Part shown: in pieces, positions 8,690 through 17,688 of the stretch
Layout: each line of letters begins with the position of its first letter
Numbering within the stretch: the first letter of the stretch is position 1
Origin: SCGC-AG-212-J23 sp036406675
GTDB lineage: Bacteria; Pseudomonadota; Gammaproteobacteria; Burkholderiales; SG8-39
Length of the DNA: 64,000 bases
Assembly: GCA_036406675.1 (NCBI GenBank)
Contig: DASXAO010000114.1
Coordinates: forward strand, 1 to 64,000
Direction: 5' to 3'
Program-made: the position numbers and the translations under genes
Notes under the pieces: model-generated
The model's input: the letters and a program-made list of their open reading frames with translations, nothing else
Databases searched by the model: none
Told to the model about the DNA's origin: nothing

Positions 8690-8755
8690 GGACAGACCCT
8701 ATTTTCCGTTGCTCGGCGGAGCCCGCAGGAAAATAGGGTCTGTCCCTGTTTTTCC
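8681..8755. repeat. Palindromic element 2, paired inverted copies (BIME-like)
   Basis: Two copies in opposite orientation, each itself a palindrome. The left copy has arms AAAATAGGG / CCCTATTTT around ACAGA. The right copy is its reverse complement with one mismatch over about 28 bp. They are separated by 20 bp containing a small GCTC...GAGC hairpin. The left copy supplies the TAG stop of the M20 gene, and the right copy abuts the gshA stop. The genes converge here, so the element fills the whole gap. Confidence 0.8.
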
Positions 8756-10288
8756 TTAGATCTTGAGGTTCTGCGGGTCGAGGTACTGCTTGCGGTAGGT
8801 CTCGAAGTCGACGCGGTCCTGCGCCTCGATCTGGCGCTGCTTGGCGCTCGAGGCGCGCGCGAGGTTCGCGAATTCGTCCTCGATCTTTGGGGGAAGCGGC
8901 GTGGCGAGGAGGCTCGCCCGGTGCAGGAGCGACTCGGCGAGGACGAAGCGCACGAAGGAGTTGCCGTGGTTGCGCGCCATCGCGTGCAGCACGCGCGCCG
9001 AAGGCACGGAATCGGGATTGTCGAGCGCGCTCGAGGCCGCCCGCACCGCGTCGCGGTAGGCGATGCCGCCAAGCTGCGAATCGAGCTTTTCGGCCACCGG
9101 CGCGCACTGCGAAACGATCTCCCGGCCCCACTCCTTGAGCGGCACCTCGCGGCCCGCGCGCGAAAGCACGAGGCCGGGCTCGCGCCCGCGCGCCGCGACG
9201 CGCTCCTGGTTGCGCGTGATCGAGGCGATCTCGGCCGGCGTGTCGGGCGGGCTCTCGGCGAACAGGCAATGGAGCAGGAACACGTCGAGGAAGCGGCAGG
9301 TCGCCGCGGTGATGCCGATCGGCGAGAAGGGATCGAGGTCCATCAGCCGCACTTCGACGTACTCGACGCCGCGCTCGCGCAGCGCGTGGAGCGGACGCTC
9401 GCCCGGGCGGATGCGCCGCTTCGGCCGGATCTTGCCGTAGAACTCGTTCTCGATCTGCAGGAGCGAGGTGGCGAGCTGCCGGTATTCGCCGTTCGCGTCC
9501 TGTAAGCCGATCTTCTCGTAGGGCGGATAGGGCGTGGTGAGCGCCCCGTAGAGCGAGGCGCCGTAGTCCGCCATGCTGTTGTAGCTCACCGAGAGCGAGG
9601 ACTGGGCATCGCTCTGGTAGCCCAAGCGCCCCATGCGCAGCGACGTGGCGTGGGGCAGATAGAGCGTGCCCGGCGCGAGCTGCTTGAGGCCATGCTTCGT
9701 ATTTCCTGCGACGAAGCTCTCGCACACCGTGGGCGAGGCGCCGAAGAGGTAGAAGAGCAGCCACGCGTCGCGCCGGAAGTTGCGCACCAGCCCGAAGTAC
9801 TGCTCGGTCGAGCAGTCCGGAAGCGACCAGTTGTAGTGGATGCCGGAGATCGTCTGCATGCGCCGGCCGTAGCGGTGCGCGAGCCCCATCCGGTAGACGG
9901 TCTTCGCCTTGCCCACGTTCGAGCCGCCGTAGCGGCCGAGCGGGATCTCGTCGTCGGGCGGAAGCTGGCACGGCATGCTGGCGCACCACAGGATCTCGTC
10001 GAGACTTCCCTGCGTGAGGGCGCGGTAGACGACCTGGTGGATGGAGCCGAGCTCCTCCAGCATCGCGTCGACGCTCGTGCGCGCGCCGGTGATCAGCTCG
10101 AGCTGGCTCTCGCTGAAGTCGGTGGTGATGTGCGCGTGCGTGAGCGGCGAGCCGAGCGCCGCGGGATGCGGCGTAGTCGCCAGCGATCCGTCGGGACGCG
10201 TGCGCAGGCTCTCCTTCTCGATCCCGCGCCGCATTCCGGTCACCGCGGCGCGCGTGAGTGAATTAAGTCCGATTTCGCTCGCGCTCAT
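8756..10288 (-). CDS. gshA: Glutamate-cysteine ligase (GshA, enterobacterial type)
   Basis: Catalyses ATP-dependent formation of gamma-glutamylcysteine, the first step of glutathione synthesis, in the cytoplasm. At 510 aa it is close to the E. coli enzyme. Diagnostic segments are GIEKESLR, TTDFSESQLELIT, the MPCQLP stretch, the HYNWSLPD region and YVEVRLMDLDPFSP. It ends next to palindromic element 2 and starts divergently from the secreted hydrolase gene. gshB is not in the window. Confidence 0.96.
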   Translation of the reverse strand: MSASEIGLNSLTRAAVTGMRRGIEKESLRTRPDGSLATTPHPAALGSPLTHAHITTDFSESQLELITGARTSVDAMLEELGSIHQVVYRALTQGSLDEILWCASMPCQLPPDDEIPLGRYGGSNVGKAKTVYRMGLAHRYGRRMQTISGIHYNWSLPDCSTEQYFGLVRNFRRDAWLLFYLFGASPTVCESFVAGNTKHGLKQLAPGTLYLPHATSLRMGRLGYQSDAQSSLSVSYNSMADYGASLYGALTTPYPPYEKIGLQDANGEYRQLATSLLQIENEFYGKIRPKRRIRPGERPLHALRERGVEYVEVRLMDLDPFSPIGITAATCRFLDVFLLHCLFAESPPDTPAEIASITRNQERVAARGREPGLVLSRAGREVPLKEWGREIVSQCAPVAEKLDSQLGGIAYRDAVRAASSALDNPDSVPSARVLHAMARNHGNSFVRFVLAESLLHRASLLATPLPPKIEDEFANLARASSAKQRQIEAQDRVDFETYRKQYLDPQNLKI

Positions 10289-10350
10289 GTCCCGGCAATG
10301 TCGTTACCCCCCGACACGCAATAGCAACTACACGTGTGTCATTTTCAGTC

Positions 10351-10379
10351 TTGTGAGATGTCGCAATCGCCGCTACAGT
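10351..10379 (+). promoter_or_regulatory. Putative sigma-70 promoter of the secreted hydrolase gene
   Basis: TTGTGA at 10351-10356 and TACAGT at 10374-10379, separated by 17 bp, each match four of six consensus bases. It lies about 30 bp upstream of the hydrolase start, in the 121-bp divergent gap shared with gshA. Confidence 0.4.
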
Positions 10380-10409
10380 TCGTCGCAGGTTTGACGAAGG
10401 GAGGTAGTG

Positions 10410-11345
10410 GTGAAGGGAATGACACTGCTCGTGGCGCTCGTCGCCGCGCTGTGCTGGGTGATCGGCAACGTCGCCTACGCGCAAGAAGAAACCTCCGGCG
10501 TGCGGCTCGTGGACGAGGACGTGCGCATTCCCGTTAGCAATGGCAACTACACCCTGGCTGCAAGGATCCTGAGGCCGGAGGGCGACGGGCCCTACGGGGC
10601 CGTGATCCTCAACCACGGCGCCGCGGTGTCGGCGGAAGAACGACGCACCGAGTCCCCCGAGCTCCTGATCCACACCGCGGCCTACTTTGCCCGCCGCGGC
10701 TACGTCGTCGTGCTGCCGCTGCGCCGCGGCTTCGGCGCCACCGGCGGCGAGTTCGCCGAGGACGCCGGCTCCTGCCGCAACCCCGATTACCGGCGCGGCG
10801 AGAACGCGGCTTCCGACGACATCCTGGCCGCGTACGAATACACCCGGCACCTTCCCTATGTCGACGGCTCGCGCATGATCCTCGCCGGCCAGTCCGCGGG
10901 CGGCGTCTCCTCGATCTACGCCGCCGCCCGCGCGCCGGAGGGGCTCGTCGCCGTGCTCGCCTTCGCCGCCGGCCGCGGCGGCAACCCCGCGCGCAACCCC
11001 GGCGTGCCGTGCGCCGTCGAGCCGCTCGCGCGGGTGTTCGACGAGATCGGCAAGCAGGTCAAGGTGCCGGTGCTGTTCCATTACGCCGAAAACGACCATT
11101 TCTTCAACCCGCAGACCTCCAAGCTTTGGTATGAGCGGTTCACGGCCGGCGGCGGGCACGCGGACTACGTGCTGCAGCCGGCCTTTGGCAAAGACGGTCA
11201 CTATATCTTCAGCGAGGACGCCGGCGTGCGATATTGGCTGCCGGCGGTCGAACGGTTCATGGCCAAGAACGGCATCGCCTTCGAGGCCATGGTGCCAGAT
11301 GCGGCTAAGAAGCCCATGCTGGCCGGCCAGAGCGCCGTCCAGTAA
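10410..11345 (+). CDS. Secreted alpha/beta hydrolase (dienelactone-hydrolase-like)
   Basis: Alpha/beta-fold hydrolase, about 311 aa, with a signal peptide (MTLLVALVAALCWVIGNVAYAQ) so it probably acts in the periplasm or outside the cell. The nucleophile elbow is ILAGQSAGGVSS (G-Q-S-A-G). Earlier segments VILNHGAAVSAEER and YVVVLPLRRGFGATGGEF fit an oxyanion region, and AENDHFF likely bears the acid residue. Two GTGs and an ATG compete for the start. The GTG at 10410 has the best spacing to GGGAGGT. The gene lies next to the type II secretion locus, so it could be a T2SS substrate; this is inference. Substrate unknown. Confidence 0.8.
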   Translation: MKGMTLLVALVAALCWVIGNVAYAQEETSGVRLVDEDVRIPVSNGNYTLAARILRPEGDGPYGAVILNHGAAVSAEERRTESPELLIHTAAYFARRGYVVVLPLRRGFGATGGEFAEDAGSCRNPDYRRGENAASDDILAAYEYTRHLPYVDGSRMILAGQSAGGVSSIYAAARAPEGLVAVLAFAAGRGGNPARNPGVPCAVEPLARVFDEIGKQVKVPVLFHYAENDHFFNPQTSKLWYERFTAGGGHADYVLQPAFGKDGHYIFSEDAGVRYWLPAVERFMAKNGIAFEAMVPDAAKKPMLAGQSAVQ

Positions 11346-11372
11346 CAATCCAGTCAAAGGCTAGAACGCCGG

Positions 11373-11393
11373 AATCGGGGTCTGACCCCGATT
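11373..11393. repeat. Palindromic element 3 (GGGGTC-T-GACCCC core)
   Basis: Perfect inverted repeat with 10-bp arms (AATCGGGGTC / GACCCCGATT) around a single T. It lies between the convergent secreted hydrolase gene and gspF. The gspF stop codon (TAA on minus) overlaps the outer AATT edge of the element. Confidence 0.78.
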
Positions 11394-12615
11394 AGATCCG
11401 CACGAGCTGGTTCATCTCGATGATCGGCAGCAGGATCGCGAGCACGATCAGTAGAACCAGGGCGCCCATGGCGAGGATGAGGGCGGGCTCCAGCACGCCG
11501 GTGAGGAGGCGCACGCGGGCGTCGTTCTCGACTTCCTGCTGCCGTCCCGCCTGGCCGAGCATGTGGGCGAGGCGCCCGCTCGCCTCGCCGGAGGCGACCA
11601 GGTGGATGAAGATCGGCGGAAAGACGCCGCGGCTGGCGAGCGCGCGGTGCAGGCTCGATCCCTCGCGCACGCGCTGCATTGCGTCCTCCACCGCGTCGCG
11701 CAGGGCGAGGTTCTTCACCACGCGCGCGCCGGCCGCAAGCGCCTGCAGGAGCGGCACGCCGCCTGCCGAGAGGATGCCGAGGCTCGAGGCGAGCCGCGCG
11801 GTGTCGATGCCGCGCCAGAGCGGCCCGACGAGCGGAAGCCGCAGCATCCGCGCGTGCCAGTGCCGCTTCGTGGCCTCGCGGCTGTAGGCCCAGCGCAGAA
11901 CTAGGGCGATGACCACGAAGAAGGCGGCGACGTAGCCGAGCTTGCCCTTCAGCGCCCCGCTCGCCCAGAGGAGGGCCCGCGTGAGGAAAGGAAGCTCCTG
12001 TTTGCTCTGGGCGAAGACGTCGACGACCTGGGGCACGACGTAGGTGAGCAGGCCCACCACGATGCAGAGCGCCACCGCGGCGACGATCGCGGGGTAGAGA
12101 AGGGCGAGGCCGGCGCTCTGGCGAGTCGCCTGGCGGCGCTCGAGGTACTCGGCGAGGTTCGACATCACCGCGCCGAGCTCGCCCGAATGCTCGCCGGCGC
12201 GCACGAGCGCGCGATAGATCTCCGGGAACGACGACGGGTAGGGGTCGAACGAGGCCGCGAGCGACTGCCCGGAAAGCACTTCGGCGCGCACCGCGGCGAG
12301 GATGCGCCGGGCGGATTCGCCCTGTGCCTGCTCGATGAGCGCGTCCAGGCATTGCTCGACCGTGAGGCCCGCCTCGAGCAGCATCGCGAAGCGCCGGGTG
12401 AGGAGCGAGAGCTCCCCCGCGCCGATGCGCATGCGCGCCGCCCAGAACCGTCGCTTCCCGGGCGCGGCCACCTCGCTGTCGACGGCCGAGACCTCGAGCG
12501 GCACCAGGCCCGCGCTGCGCAGCCCCGCGCGCGCCTGGCGCGGCGCCTCGGCGTCGACCACGCCGCGCCGGGTGCGGCCGTCGGCGTCGATCGCGGTGTA
12601 GCTGAAAGCGGGCAT
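11392..12615 (-). CDS. gspF: Type II secretion inner-membrane platform protein GspF
   Basis: Polytopic platform protein of the type II secretion system, 407 aa. It starts MPAFSYTAIDADGR, typical of GspF/PilC, and contains two repeated T2SSF domains, each with an EAGLTVEQ- or SAGVPL-like segment. Three membrane segments are visible, the last near the C-terminus (LILAMGALVLLIVLAILLPI). It is 4 bp downstream of gspE in the gspC-D-E-F arm. Its stop codon lies in palindromic element 3. Confidence 0.95.
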   Translation of the reverse strand: MPAFSYTAIDADGRTRRGVVDAEAPRQARAGLRSAGLVPLEVSAVDSEVAAPGKRRFWAARMRIGAGELSLLTRRFAMLLEAGLTVEQCLDALIEQAQGESARRILAAVRAEVLSGQSLAASFDPYPSSFPEIYRALVRAGEHSGELGAVMSNLAEYLERRQATRQSAGLALLYPAIVAAVALCIVVGLLTYVVPQVVDVFAQSKQELPFLTRALLWASGALKGKLGYVAAFFVVIALVLRWAYSREATKRHWHARMLRLPLVGPLWRGIDTARLASSLGILSAGGVPLLQALAAGARVVKNLALRDAVEDAMQRVREGSSLHRALASRGVFPPIFIHLVASGEASGRLAHMLGQAGRQQEVENDARVRLLTGVLEPALILAMGALVLLIVLAILLPIIEMNQLVRI

Positions 12616-12619
12616 CGTG

Positions 12620-14113
12620 CTACGACTCGCGCGTGACCCGGATCACTTCCTCGAGCGAGGTGAGCCCGCTCAAAACCCAGCGCAGTCCGTCCTGGCGCAG
12701 CGTGCGCATGCCGCGTTGCGCGGCGCTCGCCCGCAGGCGCTGCTCCGAGCCCGCGCCGTGGATCAGCGTCTTCGCCTCGTCGTCGATGACGAGGAGCTCG
12801 TAGATCCCGGTGCGCCCGATGTAGCCGGTGTTGTTGCAGGCTTCGCAGCCGCCCGGCGCGAAGAGCCTTTCGCCGTTGTAGCGCTCGCCGAGCTCGGCCA
12901 GGTCGGGCGCGCTCGGCTGGTGCGGCTGCTTGCACGCGGGACAGAGCTTGCGCACGAGCCGCTGCGCGAGCACCCCGAGCAGGCTCGAGGAGAGAAGGAA
13001 GGGCTCCACGCCCATGTCGACGAGGCGCGTCGGCGCGCTCGCCGCGTCGTTGGTGTGCAGCGTTGCGAGGACGAGGTGGCCGGTGAGGCTCGCCTGGACG
13101 GCGATCTCGGCGGTCTCGCTGTCGCGGATCTCGCCCACCATGATGACGTCCGGGTCGTGGCGCAGGATCGAGCGGAGCGCCCGCGCGAACGTCATTCCGA
13201 TCTTGGCATTGACCGGCGTCTGGGCGATGCCGTCGAGCTCGTACTCGACCGGGTCCTCGACCGTCATGATATTCAGGCCGAGCGAGTCGATGCGCTCGAG
13301 CGCCGCGTACAGCGTGGTGGTCTTCCCCGATCCGGTCGGACCGGTGACGAGCACGATGCCGTGGGGCTGGTGGATCAGGCCGTCGATCGACGCGAGGGCC
13401 GATTCGTCCATGCCCAGGCCGCCGAGCTGGAACTGGCTCGCCTCCTTGTCGAGCAGGCGCAGCACCGCGCGCTCGCCGTAGCCGGTCGGCAGCGTCGCGA
13501 CGCGCACGTCCACCTGGCGCCCCGCGAGCCGCAGGGAGATGCGCCCGTCCTGCGGCAAGCGCTTCTCGGCGATGTCGAGATTGGCCATGATCTTGATGCG
13601 CGAGAGCATCGCGGCGTGCAGCCCGCGGTGCGGCTCGGCCACGGTGCGGAGCGTGCCGTCGAGGCGGAAGCGCACCACGGAGCGCGCGTCGTAGGGCTCG
13701 ATGTGGATGTCCGAGGCCTTCTGGCGCAGCGCCTGGGTGAGCAGCACGTTGATCATGCGGATCACCGGCGCGTCGTTGTCCGAGTCGAGCGGGTCCTCGA
13801 TCTTCGGCATCTCCTGCACCAGGCGCGAGAGGTCCATGTCCTGGCCGATGGCGTCGGCCACGTAGGAGGCCGACTGGCTCGCCTGCGAGTACGCCTGCGC
13901 GAGGCGCCGCTCGAAGGCTTCGGGCTCCTCCACCGCGGTCACGCGCACCGGCACGCCGAGCACGCGGCGCAGCTCGGCGAGCACCTGCGGCCGTGCGCCC
14001 TGGCGCAGGCACACCAGGGCCTCCTTCTCGGAGATCTCGAGGAGCAGCGCCCCGTTCAGCCGCGCGAACGGATAGGGAACGAGGCGGACCGGCGTGTCGC
14101 GGGCGACGTCCAT
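12620..14113 (-). CDS. gspE: Type II secretion ATPase GspE
   Basis: Cytoplasmic hexameric ATPase that drives pseudopilus assembly, 497 aa. Walker A GPTGSGKTTT is at residues 258-267. The Asp box region (VEDPVEYELDGIAQ), Walker B (DVIMVGEIRDSETAEIA) and the His box (GHLVLATLHTNDA) follow. A four-cysteine zinc site, CPAC then CEAC, lies between about residues 395 and 435. The N-terminal domain binds GspL. Ten bases separate it from gspD. Confidence 0.96.
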   Translation of the reverse strand: MDVARDTPVRLVPYPFARLNGALLLEISEKEALVCLRQGARPQVLAELRRVLGVPVRVTAVEEPEAFERRLAQAYSQASQSASYVADAIGQDMDLSRLVQEMPKIEDPLDSDNDAPVIRMINVLLTQALRQKASDIHIEPYDARSVVRFRLDGTLRTVAEPHRGLHAAMLSRIKIMANLDIAEKRLPQDGRISLRLAGRQVDVRVATLPTGYGERAVLRLLDKEASQFQLGGLGMDESALASIDGLIHQPHGIVLVTGPTGSGKTTTLYAALERIDSLGLNIMTVEDPVEYELDGIAQTPVNAKIGMTFARALRSILRHDPDVIMVGEIRDSETAEIAVQASLTGHLVLATLHTNDAASAPTRLVDMGVEPFLLSSSLLGVLAQRLVRKLCPACKQPHQPSAPDLAELGERYNGERLFAPGGCEACNNTGYIGRTGIYELLVIDDEAKTLIHGAGSEQRLRASAAQRGMRTLRQDGLRWVLSGLTSLEEVIRVTRES

Positions 14114-14122
14114 GCCGCCACT

Positions 14123-16270
14123 TTACTGCGCCGGGGGCTTCTGCGCCGGGGCAGACTGCTCAGGTGCGCTCTCCGCCGGAGCGTTCGGCGCCGGGGCGCT
14201 CGGCGCGGGGGCGGCGCTCGGCGCGGGCGCGCTCTGCGGCGAGCCGTCCTCGGGCGGCAGCATCGGCGTAACGATGTCGGGCAGCACTATGGAGGGCGGG
14301 ATGCGCGCTTTTCCCTGTTCCTCGATCATCTGGCGGTAGCGGTCGGAAGTGACCGGGGCATAGTTGCTGCGCTCCTTCATGACGAGCGGCCGCAGGAACA
14401 CCATGAGGTTGGTCTTGGTCTGCGTGCGCGTCTCGTAGCGGAACAGCGCGCCGAGGAGCGGGATGTCGCCCAGCAGCGGCACTTTTTGCATGGTGTTGCC
14501 GGTGCTGTCCTGGATCAGTCCGCCGATCACGATGATCGCGCCGTCGTCCACCAGCACGCTCGACTCCAGGGACCGCTTGTTGGTGATGATCCCGGCCGGG
14601 TTGGTCTGGTCCTGGACGCTCGAGACCTCCTGGTAGATCTGCAGGCGCACCGAGCCGCCTTCCGAGATCTGCGGCTTGATGCGCAGCGTCAGGCCGACGT
14701 CGCGCCGCTCGATGGTCTGGAACGGCGTGGCGGTGGTCGCGGCGCCGGTCTGCGCGTACTGGCCGGTGATGAAGGGCACGTTCTGCCCGATGACGATCTT
14801 CGCCTCCTCGTTGTCGAGCGTGAGCAGGTTCGGCGTGGAGAGGATGTTCGCCTTGGTGTCGGACTCGAGCGCGCGCGCGAGGAACGCGAGGTTCGTGACC
14901 GTGCCGATGCCGGGAAGGGTGACCTGGCCGCGCACCACGCCTAGATTCAGCCCGTTGGCGAGGCTGCCGGGGTTCACCGCGCCGTCGATGATGTTGGTGC
15001 CCGAGCCGCGCGCGCCGAAGTTCGTTCCGCCGAAGCCCTGGGTGGCGTTGCTGGTGGTGTCGTGCAGCGCTTGCCACTGGACGCCGAACTCGGCCGCCTT
15101 GTCGGCCGTCATCTCCACGATCAGCGCCTCGACGTGCACCTGCATCCGGCGCACGTCGAGCTTGTCGATCACTGCCTTCAGGCTCGCGAACACCGAGTCG
15201 GGCGCCGAGATGATGAGCGCGTTGGAAGCCGGGTCGGCCTGTACGATGCCGCCCCCGCCGCCCACCGGGCCGAGCCCGCTGAGCGGCGACGGCGACGGGC
15301 CGGGACCGCCAGAGACCGGCTGCTGCCCCACCGTCGAAGGCGCGGTGGAGAGCGGTGCCGTCGCGGCAATGTTGAGTGCCGGCGAGGACTCGCCCGAAAG
15401 CACGGCGCGCAGGGTCTGCGCGACGCGCACCGCCTCCGCGTTCTTCAGGTACACCACGTGCAAGTTGCCGCCGGCGGTCGTGGACTTGTCCAGGCCCTGC
15501 ACCATTTCCTGGATGCGCGCGAGCCGGGCGGGATTCTCGGCGCGCACGATGAGGCTGTTGGTGCGTCCGTCGGCCGCCACGCTGATGCGGCCGCGGGAAT
15601 CGGCGCCCGCCGCCGCGTCGGCGGCATAGAGGCGGTTGACCGTGTTCGCCATTTCGGTGGCCGAGGCGTTGCGCAGCGGGATGAACACCGGCTCGCCGCC
15701 GCCGGGCCGGTCGATGGCGTCGATGATGCGGTCGATGCGGCGCAGGTTTTCGCCGTAGTCGGTGATCACGAGCGAATTGTTCGCCGCGTACACCGCGATG
15801 GTGTTGTTCGGGCTGATGATCGGCCTCAGCACCGGCAGCATCTGCGCCGCCGATTCATATTTCAGCGTGTAAACTCGGGTCTGAAGCCGGTCGCCGTCCG
15901 CGCTGCCCCTCGGCGACACCGAGCTCAGGTGCAGCTTCGCGTCGGCCTCCGGCAGGATCTTCACCACCCCGTCGCTCTCCACCGCGGCAAAGCCCTGGAG
16001 CCTGAGCGCGGAAAGGAAAATGTCGTAGGCGGCCGACGGCGGTACCGGGCGCGACGAAACGATATTGACGGTGCCCTTGACCCGCGGATCGAGCAGGAAA
16101 TTGCGCTTCGACATCTGGCCGATCGCGGTCGCGACGGCCTCGATGTCGGCGTTGACGAAGTTGAGCATGACCGGCTCTTCGGCGGCGCGCACGCCGAAGG
16201 CGACGAACGCCAGCAGGAGGAGAAGACCGCGCCTAGCGGCCGGCATTGCCCCGCGCGCCAGAGGGCGCAT
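14123..16270 (-). CDS. gspD: Type II secretion secretin GspD
   Basis: Outer-membrane secretin forming the exit pore, 715 aa. A signal peptide is followed by the N0 domain (PVMLNFVNADIEAVATAIGQMS), N1-N3 repeats, and the conserved secretin core with VPLLGDIPLLGALFRYETRTQTKTNLMVFLRP split over adjacent segments. The C-terminus is an Ala/Pro/Ser-rich tail of about 45 residues, longer than usual. The N3 region has a Gly/Pro-rich insertion. A second ATG at 16246 is equally possible as the start. It overlaps the end of gspC. Confidence 0.95.
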   Translation of the reverse strand: MRPLARGAMPAARRGLLLLLAFVAFGVRAAEEPVMLNFVNADIEAVATAIGQMSKRNFLLDPRVKGTVNIVSSRPVPPSAAYDIFLSALRLQGFAAVESDGVVKILPEADAKLHLSSVSPRGSADGDRLQTRVYTLKYESAAQMLPVLRPIISPNNTIAVYAANNSLVITDYGENLRRIDRIIDAIDRPGGGEPVFIPLRNASATEMANTVNRLYAADAAAGADSRGRISVAADGRTNSLIVRAENPARLARIQEMVQGLDKSTTAGGNLHVVYLKNAEAVRVAQTLRAVLSGESSPALNIAATAPLSTAPSTVGQQPVSGGPGPSPSPLSGLGPVGGGGGIVQADPASNALIISAPDSVFASLKAVIDKLDVRRMQVHVEALIVEMTADKAAEFGVQWQALHDTTSNATQGFGGTNFGARGSGTNIIDGAVNPGSLANGLNLGVVRGQVTLPGIGTVTNLAFLARALESDTKANILSTPNLLTLDNEEAKIVIGQNVPFITGQYAQTGAATTATPFQTIERRDVGLTLRIKPQISEGGSVRLQIYQEVSSVQDQTNPAGIITNKRSLESSVLVDDGAIIVIGGLIQDSTGNTMQKVPLLGDIPLLGALFRYETRTQTKTNLMVFLRPLVMKERSNYAPVTSDRYRQMIEEQGKARIPPSIVLPDIVTPMLPPEDGSPQSAPAPSAAPAPSAPAPNAPAESAPEQSAPAQKPPAQ

Positions 16271-16703
16271 CGAGCGGCACGCTGCGCCGCTCGAGCGTGA
16301 GCCGCTCGATCTCGCCGCGGCGGCTCACCACCACGTAGTCGGGGTGTACCTCGCGCACCACCAGGTCGCCGACCGATTCTCCGACCGCAGCGGCGCGCGG
16401 CCGGCCGTTCTCGGTGAACACGGCGCGGTCGGGCGACACCACGCCGACGAGGCGCACCGGGCCGGCGGAGGCGGCCTGTGGCGCGGCGGCGCCGAAGAGG
16501 CGCCGCGCGGCGGGCGAGGGCGATTCGGCCGCGCGCGCCTGCTCGCCGAGCGCCGGCGCGGCCTTCGCGCGCGGGGCGAGCAGCACCCAGGTGAAGTACG
16601 CGGCCGCCGCCGCGAGCGCGGCAAGCAGCAGGAGATCGAGCGCCAGAGCGACCGGAGCGGCGCGCAACAGCGGCTGTATTGTGTTCTTGAACCCGCCTGC
16701 CAT
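16233..16703 (-). CDS. gspC: Short type II secretion protein GspC
   Basis: Inner-membrane clamp protein linking the platform to the secretin, 156 aa. It has one N-terminal membrane segment (ALALDLLLLAALAAAAAYFTWVLL) and an HR domain (VRLVGVVSPDRAVFTENGRPRAAAVGESVGDLVVREVHPDYVVVSRRGEIERL, given in parts). The C-terminal PDZ or coiled-coil domain of well-studied GspC proteins is absent, since the gene stops soon after the HR domain. It is the first gene of the leftward arm and is divergent from gspG. GspN, often found with short GspC, is present in the other arm. Confidence 0.85.
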   Translation of the reverse strand: MAGGFKNTIQPLLRAAPVALALDLLLLAALAAAAAYFTWVLLAPRAKAAPALGEQARAAESPSPAARRLFGAAAPQAASAGPVRLVGVVSPDRAVFTENGRPRAAAVGESVGDLVVREVHPDYVVVSRRGEIERLTLERRSVPLDAPSGARGNAGR

Positions 16704-16774
16704 CTACAAGGTATAGTATCCCGATCCCCGAGCCACTACAATTACTTGTACGGGCTGGGGTCAGCGGAGGACGC
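16704..16774. promoter_or_regulatory. Divergent promoter region of the two gsp arms
   Basis: The 71-bp gap between gspC and gspG holds AT-rich patches in an otherwise GC-rich locus. TACAAT (16737-16742) could be the -10 for gspG. The GTATAGTATC stretch (16711-16720) offers a -10-like sequence on both strands. GGAGGA just before the gspG ATG is a strong ribosome site. No operator was recognised. Confidence 0.4.
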
Positions 16775-17203
16775 ATGAGTCGAGCTCGCATCCGCGCGTT
16801 CACTCTCATCGAAGTCATGGTGGTGGTCGCGATCCTGGCGGTGCTCGCCGCCCTGATCGTGCCGAAGGTGATGAGCCGCCCCGACGAGGCCCGCGTGGTC
16901 GCGGCGCGCCAGGACATTGCCAGCCTGCTGCAGGCGCTCAAGCTCTATCGCCTCGACAACCTGCGCTATCCCACGACCGAGCAGGGTCTCGCCGCGCTGG
17001 TGACGCGCCCGACGCTCGCGCCCGTGCCGCCGAACTGGAAGCCCGGCGGCTACCTCGAGCGCCTGCCGCGCGACCCGTGGGGCCATCCCTACCAGTACCT
17101 GAGCCCCGGCCTGCACGGCGAGGTCGACGTGTTCAGCTTCGGCGCCGACAACGCGGCCGGCGGCGAAGGCTTCGACGCGGACATCGGCTCGTGGACCCTG
17201 TAG
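16775..17203 (+). CDS. gspG: Major pseudopilin GspG
   Basis: Major subunit of the type II pseudopilus, 142 aa. The short basic leader ends before the type IV prepilin cleavage site with F as residue 1 of the mature protein (AFTLIEVMVVVAILAVLAAL) and Glu at +5. The family landmarks PKVMSRPDEA, the LDN-RYPTTEQGL region and the C-terminal GADNAAGGEG calcium-binding-like loop are present. The prepilin peptidase (GspO/PilD) that would cleave it is not encoded here. Confidence 0.96.
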   Translation: MSRARIRAFTLIEVMVVVAILAVLAALIVPKVMSRPDEARVVAARQDIASLLQALKLYRLDNLRYPTTEQGLAALVTRPTLAPVPPNWKPGGYLERLPRDPWGHPYQYLSPGLHGEVDVFSFGADNAAGGEGFDADIGSWTL

Positions 17204-17688
17204 CCCCATCCCACCGGCGCGTGCGCGGCTTCACGCTGATCGAGCTCCTGGTCGTGCTCGCCATCATGGCGGTGGTCGCGGCGGCCGTGGTCACCGTGGG
17301 GCTTCCCGGCAACTCGGACGCGGCGCGCGCCGAGGCGCGAAGGCTGGCATCGCTCCTCGAGTCGGCGATGCGCGAGTCGCGCGCGAGCGGCCGCAGCATC
17401 GCCTGGTCCCCGGTGCCGCAGGGCTACGCCTTCTGGCAGCGCGGCGAGGACGGCGACTGGGTCCTGTATCCTCGGACCAGCCTTTACCGCAGCCGCGCGC
17501 TCTCCGGGAGCGAGCTCACGCGCGTGCGCGTCGACGGCCGCGACCTCGCGCCAGGCGAGCGGGTAGTGTTCGCGCCGTACGGACTGCGCAGCGAGCTCTC
17601 CGCGACCGTGGCCGGCGCGGGCGAGCAGTTCGTCATTTATGGAGACGTCATTGGGCGGGTCAGCTTCGCGCGGGTTTACGCTAATTGA
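17191..17688 (+). CDS. gspH: Minor pseudopilin GspH
   Basis: Minor pseudopilin, about 165 aa from a GTG that overlaps the end of gspG by 13 bp. The prepilin motif is RGFTLIELLVVLAIMAVVAAA. A soluble domain typical of GspH follows, with LASLLESAMRESRASGRSIAW. A GTG at 17221 would leave almost no leader, so the upstream GTG was chosen. Confidence 0.9.
   Translation: MDPVAPSHRRVRGFTLIELLVVLAIMAVVAAAVVTVGLPGNSDAARAEARRLASLLESAMRESRASGRSIAWSPVPQGYAFWQRGEDGDWVLYPRTSLYRSRALSGSELTRVRVDGRDLAPGERVVFAPYGLRSELSATVAGAGEQFVIYGDVIGRVSFARVYAN

Noticed and set aside
12617..14944. Plus-strand 775-codon frame opposite gspE and gspD
   Set aside because: Antisense shadow with low-complexity composition; gspE and gspD are unambiguous.
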